64,000 nucleotides of DNA. Origin: Candidatus Contendobacter odensis Run_B_J11. GTDB lineage: Bacteria > Pseudomonadota > Gammaproteobacteria > Competibacterales > Competibacteraceae. Made by a program: the position numbers and the translations under genes. The stretch lies in assembly GCF_000531125.1 (NCBI RefSeq), contig NZ_CBTK010000298.1, positions 27,345 through 91,344 on the forward strand, in the 5' to 3' direction. This document shows positions 47,304-56,948 of this stretch, piece by piece (position 1 is the first letter of the stretch; each line of letters opens with the position of its first letter). A model generated the notes under the pieces. The model was not told the origin of the DNA and did no database searches. It saw nothing but the letters and a program-made list of their open reading frames with translations.

Positions 47304-48590
47304 CTACCGCTCTCCCCTGCACAGCCGATACCGTTCCGCGATCAGCGCGATCAACTGCTGCCCCAGCAGCGTCTTGTCGGCCAGCGGCAATCCTTTTTCT
47401 CCGCCTTCCCACAACACATGCAGTTCATTCTGTTCGCTCTCAAAGCCACTGCCGGCTACGCCTACCCGGTTAGCGGCAATCAGATCCAGATTTTTACGGC
47501 GGCGTTTGTCTTCGGCGTAGTGCAAAACATCGTGGGTTTCGGCGGCGAAACCGACTGTGAAGGGCCGGTGCGAGCGCAGCGCAGCGACCTCCGCCAGAAT
47601 ATCCGGGTTGCGCACCAGTTCCAATTGGAGCGTATCCTGGGTTTTCTTGATCTTCTGTTCCGCGAGGTGGGCAGCGCGGTAATCGGCGACGGCGGCGGTG
47701 GCGATGAAAATATCCGCTTGCCGCGCCCGTTTCATCACTACCTCGTGCATCTCGACCGCGCTTTCGACATTAACCCGCTCGATACCGACTGGAGTTTTCA
47801 AGCTCACTGGGCCACAGACCAGCACCACCTGCGCGCCCGCCGCTGCCGCCGCTTCGGCCACAGCGAAGCCCATCCGCCCGGTGCTGCGGTTGCTGATAAA
47901 CCGCACCGGATCGAGCGCCTCACGAGTTGGACCGGCGGTGATCAGCACCGTCAACCCTTGCAGGTCATGGGATGTGAGCAGCCTGATCGGTGGATTTGTG
48001 GTCGCAGGTTCAGATTGCATTTCCGCCCTGCGGTCGTTCTCACCGAGTAGTTCAACGACGAGATTGCGCAGTTCCAACGCCTCCAGCATTCGCCCGGCGC
48101 CGATTTCGCCGCAGGCCTGCTCGCCGACGCCCGGCCCCCAGATTTTCACCCCGCGCCGTGCCAGCAGCCGGCAATTGTCCTGAGTTGCGGGATTTTGCCA
48201 CATCAGCCGATTCATCGCCGGGGCGACGGCGATGGGTTGGTCGGTAGCCAGACAGAGGGCGCTGAGCAGATCATTGGCCATGCCGTGCGCCAAGCGGGCG
48301 ATGAAATCGGCGGTGGCGGGAGCGATGAGAATCAAATCGGCCCAGCGCGCCAGTTCGATGTGGCCCATGCCGGCCTCGGCGTTGGCATCCAGCATTTCGG
48401 TGCGCACCGCCCGACCAGAAACCGCCTGAAAGGTCAGCGGGGCGACGAAGGTAGTCGCCGCCGGAGTCATAACGACTTGCACCTCGGCGCCGGCCTCACT
48501 CAAGCGGCGGGTCAGATCGGCGCTCTTGTAGGCGGCGATGCCACCGGTGACGCCCAGCAGGATGCGTTTCTTGGCCAGAGGTTGCAGCAT
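47304..48590 (-). CDS. coaBC: Bifunctional phosphopantothenoylcysteine decarboxylase/phosphopantothenate-cysteine ligase
   Basis: This 428-residue protein performs two steps of coenzyme A synthesis. The N-terminal flavoprotein CoaC domain has [18 protein letters not shown], the catalytic histidine in [21 protein letters not shown] and the cysteine in [13 protein letters not shown]. The CoaB domain starts near residue 205 with [20 protein letters not shown], then [13 protein letters not shown], and [13 protein letters not shown] and KIKKT segments. The length matches Dfp. It is divergent from radC with about 450 bases between. Confidence 0.95.
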   Translation of the reverse strand: MLQPLAKKRILLGVTGGIAAYKSADLTRRLSEAGAEVQVVMTPAATTFVAPLTFQAVSGRAVRTEMLDANAEAGMGHIELARWADLILIAPATADFIARLAHGMANDLLSALCLATDQPIAVAPAMNRLMWQNPATQDNCRLLARRGVKIWGPGVGEQACGEIGAGRMLEALELRNLVVELLGENDRRAEMQSEPATTNPPIRLLTSHDLQGLTVLITAGPTREALDPVRFISNRSTGRMGFAVAEAAAAAGAQVVLVCGPVSLKTPVGIERVNVESAVEMHEVVMKRARQADIFIATAAVADYRAAHLAEQKIKKTQDTLQLELVRNPDILAEVAALRSHRPFTVGFAAETHDVLHYAEDKRRRKNLDLIAANRVGVAGSGFESEQNELHVLWEGGEKGLPLADKTLLGQQLIALIAERYRLCRGER

Positions 48591-49046
48591 GGTGTTGTCC
48601 GCGAGGGTAGGGGATTCGCGGCAAGGTTAACGCAGCTTGAGCGACTGCGAAAGCGGGAGGATAGGCAGGAAATGCGGCTGATAAAAAGGACGTCCGAACC
48701 GTGCATCGAGATGACACGGCCGGACGCCATTGTCCGCGACGGCGGCCCCCGTTAGCCGCCCGGATTCGCGCTGCTTCCGAACCGCTTGGGCTGGTGAGCA
48801 CAAATCCTTGAGTTTCCGAAAAGCAATTCCGTTGCCATCTTATTCAATATATTGTTTTTATTTATATTAATACTTTTAAGTAGTGCGGGGGCGGGGGCGA
48901 GAGCCGGGTGATTCGCCTCATGCTGGTGCTTTGGATCAGCCGATTGCTTCACAACGGGGCGTATTGGGGATTATCGCGAAAAAGACCGGGGCACGCCGAA
49001 GTCGCTATGATGCTTCGCACTACATAAACCACTAAAGGAAAGCCCG
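48591..49046. other. 456-bp intergenic region between coaBC and radC
   Basis: The region holds the divergent upstream sequences of coaBC and radC. A very AT-rich tract lies at 48840-48890 (including TTTTTATTTATATTAATAC), well suited to promoters, in contrast to GC-rich flanks. I see no convincing gene, repeat or RNA. AAAGGAAAG just before 49047 is the radC ribosome-binding site. Confidence 0.5.
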
Positions 49047-49721
49047 ATGTCCATTCGCGACTGGCCTGATGATGAGCGCCCACGAGAGAAATTGATTGAA
49101 CGAGGAGCGTCCGCTCTATCCGATGCCGAACTGCTGGCGATCTTTCTGCGGGTCGGCGTGCGCGGGCGCAGCGCGGTAGACCTCGCCCGCGACATGCTCA
49201 AGCAGCACGGCAATCTGCGTACCTTGTTGGGACTGGATCAGGCGGCATTCTGTGCGACCCATGGGATGGGGATGGCCAAGTATGTGCAGTTGCAGGCGGT
49301 GCTGGAACTGGCGCGCCGCCATTTGGAAGAGACTTTGCAGCGCGGCGACGCCATTCAGAGTGCATCCGACACCCGCCGCTATCTGATGACCCGGATGCGT
49401 GACCACGCCCATGAAGTGTTTGCCTGCTTATTTTTGGATAACAAGCATCGGGTGATTCAGTACGAAGAACTGTTCCAGGGCACCATTGACAGTTCTTCAG
49501 TGCATCCGCGCCAAGTGGTGAAGCGGGCGCTCTACCACAATGCCGCCGCCGCCATCGTGGCGCACAATCACCCGTCCGGGATCGCCGAACCCAGCCGCGC
49601 CGACGAATTGATCACGGTACGGCTGAAGGACGCGCTGGCGCTGGTGGATGTTCGCCTGCTGGATCATATCGTGGTGGGCGACGGGCAAACGGTGTCGCTG
49701 GCCGAGCGCGGAGTGCTGTAG
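49047..49721 (+). CDS. radC: RadC family JAB-domain protein (UPF0758)
   Basis: This 224-residue protein begins with the conserved [19 protein letters not shown], has a helix-hairpin-helix region ([16 protein letters not shown]) and a JAB/MPN domain with the zinc motif HNHPSG plus a downstream serine and aspartate (EPSRAD). The family is usually called RadC, but a direct role in recombination repair has been questioned; it is also found in mobile elements and linked to natural competence in other bacteria. Adjacent to coaBC, as in most Gammaproteobacteria. Confidence 0.93.
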   Translation: MSIRDWPDDERPREKLIERGASALSDAELLAIFLRVGVRGRSAVDLARDMLKQHGNLRTLLGLDQAAFCATHGMGMAKYVQLQAVLELARRHLEETLQRGDAIQSASDTRRYLMTRMRDHAHEVFACLFLDNKHRVIQYEELFQGTIDSSSVHPRQVVKRALYHNAAAAIVAHNHPSGIAEPSRADELITVRLKDALALVDVRLLDHIVVGDGQTVSLAERGVL

Positions 49722-49743
49722 CGGTTGCAATGTGGACGCTGCG

Positions 49744-50616
49744 CTATTTACTGGTGTCACCCACCACCCGACTGGCGGCCAACAGCATCACCTTGGACAG
49801 TCGGGTACGCTGGTCAGCCGTGAGCTTGGTCTTATTCGCCAGCATCAACCCACGGGTGCAGATGGTATCCACCGTGGTATCAAACCCCCATTTTTTCTCA
49901 GCGACAGTCACGTTTTCGAAGGTGTAAACAGCGCTGCCGTCCGGCAATTTGTCGTTCAGATCCCAGTCCTTGACCGGCACCAGCCGGAAATCCTTGGGAT
50001 TTTCCAGCACTACCTGCATTTCAGTAGATTTAGCCATCGGCCGCTGCACCACCATCACCGCCTGGATCTTGCTCGCCTTCCCGCTGCTCTTGATTTGCAG
50101 CAACGCCTCGGCACCATCCACGAAAGCCGGGGCCGTATTCTGGAATTTCGGCTCCAGCACGGTCATGTACTCCCAAGTCACCGCAACTCCACTGTTCGGC
50201 GATTGCACCGCGATCAGACGGCCTTTGCCCTGTTGCAAATCGCTGTCATCCCGAATGTCGCTGTCCTTGCCGGTCACGATGAACACGCACTCTTTACCGA
50301 TTTCCCCCAAATTGATGAACTGGTCGGCGAAGCCAGGATGATCCTTGAGGTAGTATTTCAGGGCATCGGCCTGGGTCAAACCCACATTCACCGGACTCTT
50401 GGGATCATCGAGCCGGTTAAGATTTTCGAGCGAACCGGCGCTGGTCAACACCTGCGTGGGCTGATCCTGCTCAGCCAGTACGCTTTTCAGCCGTTCGCCG
50501 ATGGTGTTGTAACCGCCGCCGCTCTTGCCGGTGCTGACGACAATGGGCGGATCGGCGGCCTGCGCCAGAGCGGTGGCAAGTACGAATGAATAAAGCCATG
50601 CCGATTTGAAGTTCAT
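49744..50616 (-). CDS. TAXI-family TRAP transporter solute-binding protein
   Basis: This 290-residue protein has a signal peptide (cleavage after ALAQA, near residue 20) and the opening IVVSTGKSGGGYNTIGERLK, the TAXI/TRAP periplasmic-binding signature. Later segments include QPTQVLTSAGSLENLNRLDD and VNVGLTQADALKYYL, and RLIAVQSPNSGVAVTWEY. It should bind a small carboxylate or amino acid in the periplasm. No TRAP membrane subunits (DctQM) are adjacent, so it may work with a distant permease or act alone as a sensor. GGGAG precedes the ATG. Confidence 0.78.
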   Translation of the reverse strand: MNFKSAWLYSFVLATALAQAADPPIVVSTGKSGGGYNTIGERLKSVLAEQDQPTQVLTSAGSLENLNRLDDPKSPVNVGLTQADALKYYLKDHPGFADQFINLGEIGKECVFIVTGKDSDIRDDSDLQQGKGRLIAVQSPNSGVAVTWEYMTVLEPKFQNTAPAFVDGAEALLQIKSSGKASKIQAVMVVQRPMAKSTEMQVVLENPKDFRLVPVKDWDLNDKLPDGSAVYTFENVTVAEKKWGFDTTVDTICTRGLMLANKTKLTADQRTRLSKVMLLAASRVVGDTSK

Positions 50617-50642
50617 CTCAAGTCTCCCTGCTACCCAGTGGT

Positions 50643-51533
50643 TCAATAGAGTTTAGCCGCGCCGGGCGGTCGCGTCTTGAAGCGCTTGTAGGTCCATAAA
50701 TATTGTGCGGGCAACGTGCGAACCGCCCTTTCTATGCCCCGGTTCATCGCTGCCACCGACGCTTCCAATGACACGGCGGCGGTCACTTCCGGCAACCGCC
50801 GCAGATGCAGCGCGAAGCCTCGGCCCAGCGGCAACCGTTCCGCCCAGGTCAGGAATACCGGGACTCCGGTTTTCAGCGCCAGCCGTGACACCAAGGTCAT
50901 GGTACTGGCGGTGATGCCAAAAAATGGTGCGAATAAGCTGTTGCTATCCCCAGCACCGCCGGGTTCCTGATCGGGCAGAATGCCCAGCACTTCACCCTTG
51001 CGCAGCGCCATCAACAAAGCACGTACTCCGCTGGCGTCGGTGGCGACTACCGCGCCACCGAGTCGCCCACGCCCGTAGCGGCTGAGTGCATCAAGTTCCA
51101 GCCGACTGGGGCGGTAGAGAATGGTCAGCGGATAGCGGCTGGAATAATACAGACCGGCCATTTCCCAAGCGCCTAAGTGTGGCGTGATCAGGATCGCTCC
51201 CTGCTTCTGGCGCACGGCGGCGGTCAATGCTTCCTCGCCAGTGACCGCACCTTGAACCAGACCTAAAACCCGCTCGCCGCGCCACAGCCACAACGGCCCC
51301 AGTTCCAGCATCAGCTTGCCGGTTTCCCGCAAATTCCGGCGCAACAAGCGCTTGCGGTCGGCGGCGGGCAGTTCAGGAAACGCCAAGGCCAGGTTGCGGT
51401 CGGCGATTCGGCGCAAATCGTTGGGAAACCACCCCAGCAGCCCGCCGAGCATTGCGCCGATGACATGTGCCCAAGACAGTGGCAGCAGGGCGGTCAGACG
51501 TAACAGGCCGGTGAGCCAAGCCTGCCGGCTCAT
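50643..51533 (-). CDS. Lipid A biosynthesis-type (LpxL/HtrB) acyltransferase
   Basis: This 296-residue protein matches the LpxL/LpxM/HtrB lysophospholipid acyltransferase family. It has an N-terminal membrane segment, the HX4E catalytic motif in LITPHLGAWEMAGLYYS, the LYRPSRLE acceptor-binding segment and GILPDQEPGGAGDSNSLFAPFFG. It would add a secondary acyl chain to lipid A or act on another lipid, such as ornithine lipids. The ATG overlaps the mlaA stop (ATGA), so the two are translated together. Confidence 0.88.
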   Translation of the reverse strand: MSRQAWLTGLLRLTALLPLSWAHVIGAMLGGLLGWFPNDLRRIADRNLALAFPELPAADRKRLLRRNLRETGKLMLELGPLWLWRGERVLGLVQGAVTGEEALTAAVRQKQGAILITPHLGAWEMAGLYYSSRYPLTILYRPSRLELDALSRYGRGRLGGAVVATDASGVRALLMALRKGEVLGILPDQEPGGAGDSNSLFAPFFGITASTMTLVSRLALKTGVPVFLTWAERLPLGRGFALHLRRLPEVTAAVSLEASVAAMNRGIERAVRTLPAQYLWTYKRFKTRPPGAAKLY

Positions 51534-52276
51534 GGCAGCAGTGGATTGTCCGGATCCGCTTCTAATTCAAACTTCGGTTTGGGCGGGTTGCCGTCGTAAA
51601 CCAGATTGCGCCGCATTTGCAAATAGGCGCTGCGCCGGAACGAGTAGGGATCAATCTGGGCATCGGCGAAGGCCCGCTCGACCCGCAACAGTCCAGCCCG
51701 CCGGTTGATGAGATCCAGCCCCCACAGACTCCAGGTAACCGCTTCAGAATCCGTCGCCCAGGTAATGGGATTGGCGTAGAAATTTCCGACCAGCCCAAAG
51801 GCATCGCGCACCGTACTCGATCCCAGCAACGGCAGTACCAAGTAATAACCCTCGCCGATTCCCCAATAACCCAGGGTCTGGCCGAAATCTTCATCGTGCT
51901 TGGGCAATTCCATCCGGCTGGCGACATCGAACAGGCCGGCTACGCCGAAGGTGGTATTAAACACAATCCGGCTGCTGTCCATCGCGGCTTGATGGAGTTT
52001 GAATTGCAGCAGATCGTTGATTAGAACTACTACATCGTTAATATTACTAAAAAAATTTCCAACACTGGCAATAACCGGATCAGGCAGGATCGCCTGATAG
52101 ACTTGAGCAGCCGGCTTGAAAATCGCTTTGTCCACCGCATCGTTGAACGCAAACATGGCGCGGTTATAACTTTCCAAAGAGTCAGAGTCATCGTGCGCCG
52201 GTTCGCTCGTCGAGGCGCAACCGACCAACAAAGCGGCGACGGCAGTCGTCAAAAAACAGCGGCAGAACGTATTCAT
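51530..52276 (-). CDS. mlaA: MlaA/VacJ outer-membrane lipoprotein
   Basis: This 248-residue lipoprotein has a signal peptide ending in the lipobox LLVGC (cysteine near residue 20). Conserved parts are DSLESYNRAMFAFNDAVDKA, then GNFFSNINDVVVLINDLLQFK, FGVAGLFDVASRMELP and HDEDFGQTLGYWGIGEGYYLVLP. MlaA removes surface-exposed phospholipids from the outer leaflet and passes them to MlaC. Other mla genes are not in the window. The linked acyltransferase suggests an envelope-lipid pair. Confidence 0.95.
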   Translation of the reverse strand: MNTFCRCFLTTAVAALLVGCASTSEPAHDDSDSLESYNRAMFAFNDAVDKAIFKPAAQVYQAILPDPVIASVGNFFSNINDVVVLINDLLQFKLHQAAMDSSRIVFNTTFGVAGLFDVASRMELPKHDEDFGQTLGYWGIGEGYYLVLPLLGSSTVRDAFGLVGNFYANPITWATDSEAVTWSLWGLDLINRRAGLLRVERAFADAQIDPYSFRRSAYLQMRRNLVYDGNPPKPKFELEADPDNPLLP

Positions 52277-52479
52277 AAGGCTCAGACTGGAAAGGCAGTG
52301 GCGAAATTGCCTGGACAGATTCTACTCTAGAAATAGCTTCGAGGATTAGCCATGCCCATGACGGAGTGATGACCGCGCAATCCATCGCCCACCGTCGAAT
52401 CCCGATGATCCGTTCCGGGGCGCGGCTATAATGCAAACACTCTGTTTTACCTTTCCCCATCTGGGAATGAGGATGATCC

Positions 52480-54114
52480 ATGCACTTCTTCCATTCCAGT
52501 GATTTGTTGCAATGTCTGGAACAGCTCAACCGGGTTGGCATCGCGCTATCCAAAGAACGGGATACCCCGAAGTTACTGGAAACTATCCTGATTGCGGCCA
52601 AGAGCTTGCTGAACGCTGACGGCGGTACCTTGTACCGACTGAATGAGGCTACTCAGCAACTCCATTTTGAGGTCTTGCGCAACGACTCGCTCCAGCTTTA
52701 CATGGGTGGCACTACCGGCACGGCGATCCCGTTTCCGCCAATCCCGCTGTACGATGAGACCGGCCAGCCCAAAACCGGCATGGTCGTGACCTATGCGGTG
52801 CTGCACGACACGACGGTGGTGATTGACGACGCTTACGCCGACCAGAATTTCGATTTTTCGGGAACCCGGCGGTTCGACCAAAAGACCGGCTATCGCTCCC
52901 GCTCCTTTCTGACCGTGCCGATGAAGAATCACGAAGACCAGATCATCGGCGTATTCCAGTTGATCAATGCCCTCGATCCTGAAAGCGGAAAAGTCCGAAC
53001 CTTCTCGCCGGCTGACCGGCAACTGGCGGAATCGCTGGCTTCCCAAGCGGCTATCGCTTTAACCAACCATCACTTGATCAGCCAGCTCCAGATCTTGTTC
53101 GAGGCGCTGATTGAACTGATCAACACCGCTATTGATCACAAATCGCCCTACACCGGCGCCCACTGTCAGCGGGTACCGGTTTTGACCATGATGATCGCCG
53201 AGGCGGCCCGCCACTCCGAACGGGGCCGGCTGAAGGACTTTCATCCCACGCCTGATGATCTGTACGAACTGAAGATCGCGGGGCTGCTGCACGACTGCGG
53301 TAAGATCGCCACCCCAGTGCATGTAGTGGACAAGGCCACCAAGCTGGAAACCCTGTTCGACCGCATCCACCAGGTTGATACCCGCTTTGAAGTGCTCAAG
53401 CGCGATGCCGAGATTGACTGCCTCAAAGCCAAGTTGGCCGCTGTCGAACGTGGAGACAGCGCGGCGCTTCCCGAATTGGAACAGCGCTTTCACGACCGGC
53501 TGGCTGCATTGAACGAGGCTCGCGAGCATTTACGCCGTTGCAATACCGGCGGTGAATTCATGTCGCCTGAGGCGCAGGAGCGGGTCCGGCAGATCGCGGC
53601 TTACCACTGGATTGGCCCGGAGGGTCAGGAATGCGATTTTTTGTCCGAGGACGAGGTTGCCAATCTCTGTATTGCCAAGGGAACGCTGAATCCGAACGAG
53701 CGCACCGTGATCGAGGAGCATGTGGCGCTGACCATGCAGATGCTGAAGACGCTGCCTTGGCCCAAAAACCTGCGTGGTGTACCCGAGTACGCCGGCAGCC
53801 ATCACGAAAAGCTGGACGGCGGCGGTTATCATCGCGGCCTGTGCGGGCCGGAGTTGACTACGCAAGCCCGGATTATTTGTCTGGCTGACGTGTTTGAAGC
53901 CCTGACCGCCCGCGACCGACCTTACAAGCCTGGCAAACCGCTCAGCGAAGTCCTCAATATTCTGGGTCGGATGGTGCGGGATCAGCAACTCGATCCTGAT
54001 CTGTTCGATGTGTTCGTCCGCAATGGTATCTGGCTGGATTATGCCCGGCAGTACTTGCAGCCGGAGCAAATGGACGCGGTAGACCTTAACCGGATTCCCG
54101 GTTACACCCCGTAA
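52480..54114 (+). CDS. GAF and HD-GYP domain protein, putative cyclic-di-GMP phosphodiesterase
   Basis: This 544-residue protein has an N-terminal GAF domain (about 10-190; LLNADGGTLYRLNE) and an HD-GYP domain (about 205-520). The HD metal residues lie in LKIAGLLHDCGKIATPVHV with the upstream SPYTGAHCQRV. A helical insert of about 100 residues (310-400) separates this from HHEKLDGGGYHRGLCG, which corresponds to the HHE-DG-GYP signature but has histidine in place of the proline. HD-GYP enzymes hydrolyse cyclic-di-GMP or cGAMP. Most metal ligands appear kept, so activity is plausible. It leads a three-gene unit with a cNMP-binding protein 46 bases after. Confidence 0.9.
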   Translation: MHFFHSSDLLQCLEQLNRVGIALSKERDTPKLLETILIAAKSLLNADGGTLYRLNEATQQLHFEVLRNDSLQLYMGGTTGTAIPFPPIPLYDETGQPKTGMVVTYAVLHDTTVVIDDAYADQNFDFSGTRRFDQKTGYRSRSFLTVPMKNHEDQIIGVFQLINALDPESGKVRTFSPADRQLAESLASQAAIALTNHHLISQLQILFEALIELINTAIDHKSPYTGAHCQRVPVLTMMIAEAARHSERGRLKDFHPTPDDLYELKIAGLLHDCGKIATPVHVVDKATKLETLFDRIHQVDTRFEVLKRDAEIDCLKAKLAAVERGDSAALPELEQRFHDRLAALNEAREHLRRCNTGGEFMSPEAQERVRQIAAYHWIGPEGQECDFLSEDEVANLCIAKGTLNPNERTVIEEHVALTMQMLKTLPWPKNLRGVPEYAGSHHEKLDGGGYHRGLCGPELTTQARIICLADVFEALTARDRPYKPGKPLSEVLNILGRMVRDQQLDPDLFDVFVRNGIWLDYARQYLQPEQMDAVDLNRIPGYTP

Positions 54115-54160
54115 TCGCCCCGTCCAGCCAGCGGCCAACGGTCTCCACAGGATATCCGAC

Positions 54161-54811
54161 ATGCAAATTTACAAGAGCGGTCCCGCCTTGGGCGACATGA
54201 CCGACAAGTTCCGGCAAATTCCGTTTCTGAAAGCGTTTGGCGACCGCTATCTCCACGAGATTTTGAACGCCAGCCGCATGATCATCTATGAACCCGACGA
54301 GCTGATTATTCCCGAAGGCGCGTTCGGAGACCGGTTATATGTGCTGATCAGCGGCAAGGTGCGCGTGGTCAAGCAAAAGAATCCAGTGGCCTCGCTGGAT
54401 CAAGTCGGTGATTTATTCGGTGAACTCTCGGCGCTGGGCGATGAAACTCGTACCGCCTCGGTGTTCGCTACGGCAACCACCTGGTGTCTGGAATTCAACC
54501 CCGGCGCTCTACAAAAGCTGCCGGCAGTGGATCGGGATGCCTGTCACGCCTTGTTATACCGGTATATCGCCGAAGTTGTTGCCCAGCGCTTGAAGAAAAC
54601 GACGGATGAATTGGTGTTGGCCGCGCGGGAACTGGAAGTCACCCGCCGCAAATTGGCCGAATTGCGGCGGGATTCCGGGCGGGAATCCTGGGATGACGAA
54701 CTGGATCTGGCGATCAATCAACTGCGACGCACCAAGGAAAAACTGGCACTGCTGGGACGTGCGTCCGAGGCCATGCCCACGCAACCCGAGATTCGGCTGG
54801 AGTTACCTTGA
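54161..54811 (+). CDS. Cyclic nucleotide-binding domain protein
   Basis: This 216-residue protein has a Crp-type cyclic-nucleotide-binding domain (about 20-140) with GDRLYVLISGKVRVVKQK, a phosphate-binding-cassette-like DLFGELSALGDETRTASV and the cap ATTWCLEFN. There is no helix-turn-helix; the C-terminal part (about 140-210) is a predicted coiled coil (LAARELEVTRRKLAEL). It is thus a sensor or adaptor rather than a transcription factor. The stop overlaps the next start in TGATG. The HD-GYP gene upstream suggests a shared signalling task. Confidence 0.88.
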   Translation: MQIYKSGPALGDMTDKFRQIPFLKAFGDRYLHEILNASRMIIYEPDELIIPEGAFGDRLYVLISGKVRVVKQKNPVASLDQVGDLFGELSALGDETRTASVFATATTWCLEFNPGALQKLPAVDRDACHALLYRYIAEVVAQRLKKTTDELVLAARELEVTRRKLAELRRDSGRESWDDELDLAINQLRRTKEKLALLGRASEAMPTQPEIRLELP

Positions 54812-56136
54812 TGGTTATGCGCTATTTGCCTTCAGGATTTTCGCCAGTGGCGCTGTTGAGCGCTCTGCTGTGGTGGTCACCAGCATCGGCGACCAAGCCG
54901 GTTCCCGACGAGTTCGTTGCGCCGTTGCAGGCGACTGCTGCCACCTCGATGCACGCACCGCCAAAAGGTGCTGGCCGGGTGCGCACGGTCAAAGATGACA
55001 AGATGGGAATGCCGGTGCTGCAAGCTCGAACCGCCCAGGAGGCGATTGCGGCTGCGGTTGCTCAGCATGCGGCGGGTTGTCGGATGCTGCGTTTCAGCAG
55101 CGACGGCTTCGGCTGGATCGTCACTGGGGCAGCGAACTACGCCGCAACCGAGAATCCGGTGGCCGTCCGGCGTGGCCGACAGGAGGCTCGCTTCAAGGCG
55201 TTTGTGGATGCCCGAACCCGGTTGGCGGAGTGCTTGCGGGGGTTGCCGTCGGAAACCCGACAGCAGATCAGCGAGCGTCTGGCACAGGATGATGCGATTC
55301 GGCTGGCGTTGATTAATCTCGCCGCCAACGATGAGGAGCGGCGGGAACAGGCGCTGCGGATTCTGGCGCGTGGTTTCGTGGCTTACGCGGTGAATGACGA
55401 TTCAGCGACGGTCCGCGTTCATCTGGTCACCACGCCCAGAACCGCTACCCGGCTGACGCGCCCCACCGCCAACGCCGTTGAGGCCATTTCGTTGCCGGAA
55501 GGGCTGAACCAAATGCTGGCCGAAGCCGGGGGCGGATTGATTCCACCGGTGGGTAACCGGTTGATAGTGGTCAATGCCACCGGCGAACTGGCCCTAGTCG
55601 GCTATGCCATTAATCTCATCGGCGTGCATCCAGACCCGGCCGCCCAAAGTAAGCTGCGCACCGATGCCGAGAAAATTGCCACCCGCCACGCAACCGAGGC
55701 GCTCACCGGTTTGGCTACGGATGATGCAGTGGCCTGGCAAAGCGGACTGGATGAGGCCAGTCGGGATGAAATCCGCACTGCCGCCAATGGCTACGAGGAC
55801 GGCGAACCCAGTGTGCGCCGCTTCGGGCAAATCCGCGATTTGATGATGGCTTCAATCAAGGATGATCCGGGATTCCAAACTGTGCGCGAGGGTAGCCTGC
55901 CGTCGGCAACGATGGTCAAGCGTTTCGGCAGCGATGAGACGGTGGCGGTGGTGGTGGTCTACACCCCGCCGGTCAAGAAGCGCGAAGTGATTCCGCCGGC
56001 CCAGCAACAACCGACCGCGCCCGCCACCGCACCGGCGAGTACCGCCCGCGCTTTACCCGCGCCGCTACCGGATGCACCCGCCGCGCCGGCCTCAGATACC
56101 CCGGCGATCCAGTCAACACCGATGGACAAGCCTTAA
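54811..56136 (+). CDS. Exported protein of unknown function, third gene of the signalling unit
   Basis: This 441-residue protein has a signal peptide (about 1-30, ending SPASATKP) and a mixed alpha/beta body (about 80-390), followed by a tail rich in proline and alanine (about 395-441). Recognisable segments are RMLRFSSDGFGWIVTGAANYAATENP and VRRFGQIRDLMMASIKDDP. I do not recognise the family with certainty (possibly DUF6844-like). The ATG overlaps the stop of the cNMP gene, so it is translated with it. Its end overlaps the convergent mutM stop by four bases. It is likely periplasmic. Confidence 0.7.
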   Translation: MVMRYLPSGFSPVALLSALLWWSPASATKPVPDEFVAPLQATAATSMHAPPKGAGRVRTVKDDKMGMPVLQARTAQEAIAAAVAQHAAGCRMLRFSSDGFGWIVTGAANYAATENPVAVRRGRQEARFKAFVDARTRLAECLRGLPSETRQQISERLAQDDAIRLALINLAANDEERREQALRILARGFVAYAVNDDSATVRVHLVTTPRTATRLTRPTANAVEAISLPEGLNQMLAEAGGGLIPPVGNRLIVVNATGELALVGYAINLIGVHPDPAAQSKLRTDAEKIATRHATEALTGLATDDAVAWQSGLDEASRDEIRTAANGYEDGEPSVRRFGQIRDLMMASIKDDPGFQTVREGSLPSATMVKRFGSDETVAVVVVYTPPVKKREVIPPAQQQPTAPATAPASTARALPAPLPDAPAAPASDTPAIQSTPMDKP

Positions 56137-56948
56137 CGCTGGCAGCGCGGACAGTAATATGTCGCCCGCTGACCGATCCGGCAACGCTGGATCGGTTCAC
56201 CGCAGGCAGTGCAGGGTAGCGAGTAGCGGTCATAAACCCGCAGGGACTGCTGAAAATATCCGGGTTCGCCGTCACCGCCGATAAAATCCCGTAGCGTGGT
56301 CCCGCCCTGCTGGATCGCCGCGCTGAGAATCTCCCGAATGGCCGCTGTCAGCCGGGCATATTCGGCCAGCGTCACTTGGCCCGCCGGTCGCAACGGACTG
56401 ATCCTGGCCGCGAACAGCGATTCATTGGCGTAAATGTTGCCGACCCCCACCACGATATGGTTATCCATCACCAAAGTTTTGACCGCAGACCTTCGGCCTT
56501 GCGCCTGCTGATGAAGATAGGTGCTGGAAAAGGCAGCATCGAACGGCTCCGGTCCCAGGGTCTGCAACAACGGATGGCGTTCTGGCGGCTCCGAGGTCCA
56601 CAGCAGCGCACCGAATCGACGGCTGTCATTAAAACGCAGGCAGTGGCTGTTAGCGAATACCAAATCCACATGATCGTGCTTTTGCAGCGGAGTATGGTCC
56701 GGCAGGATGCGTAGCCGGCCCGTCATCCCGAGATGGAGGATTGCGGTACCGGCATCGGTGTGCAGCAACAGGTACTTGGCCCGTCGTTCGACCCGCAGGA
56801 TCATCTGTCCCGGCAATTGTACCGCCAATTCCTCCGGAACCGGCCAGCGCAGCCGGGGTTGCCGCACCACCACCTGGGTCACGATCCGACCGGTCAGATA
56901 CGGCGCGATGCCACGGCGAACGGTTTCGACCTCAGGCAATTCAGGCAT
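56133..56948 (-). CDS. mutM: Formamidopyrimidine-DNA glycosylase
   Basis: This 271-residue base-excision repair enzyme removes 8-oxoguanine. The N terminus PELPEVETVRRGIAPYL carries the catalytic proline and glutamate. ILHLGMTGRL, NIYANESLFAARISP and the C-terminal zinc finger CTACGEPIQRCRIGQRATY with a final CPRC complete the set. Full length. The start is one base from the stop of the DUF4340-like gene upstream on the same strand, so it may be expressed with the ABC system. Confidence 0.96.
   Translation of the reverse strand: MPELPEVETVRRGIAPYLTGRIVTQVVVRQPRLRWPVPEELAVQLPGQMILRVERRAKYLLLHTDAGTAILHLGMTGRLRILPDHTPLQKHDHVDLVFANSHCLRFNDSRRFGALLWTSEPPERHPLLQTLGPEPFDAAFSSTYLHQQAQGRRSAVKTLVMDNHIVVGVGNIYANESLFAARISPLRPAGQVTLAEYARLTAAIREILSAAIQQGGTTLRDFIGGDGEPGYFQQSLRVYDRYSLPCTACGEPIQRCRIGQRATYYCPRCQR

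Noticed and set aside
54808..54810. TTG as start of the third gene of the HD-GYP unit
   Set aside because: The following ATG at 54811 overlaps the previous stop as TGATG and is the more likely start.
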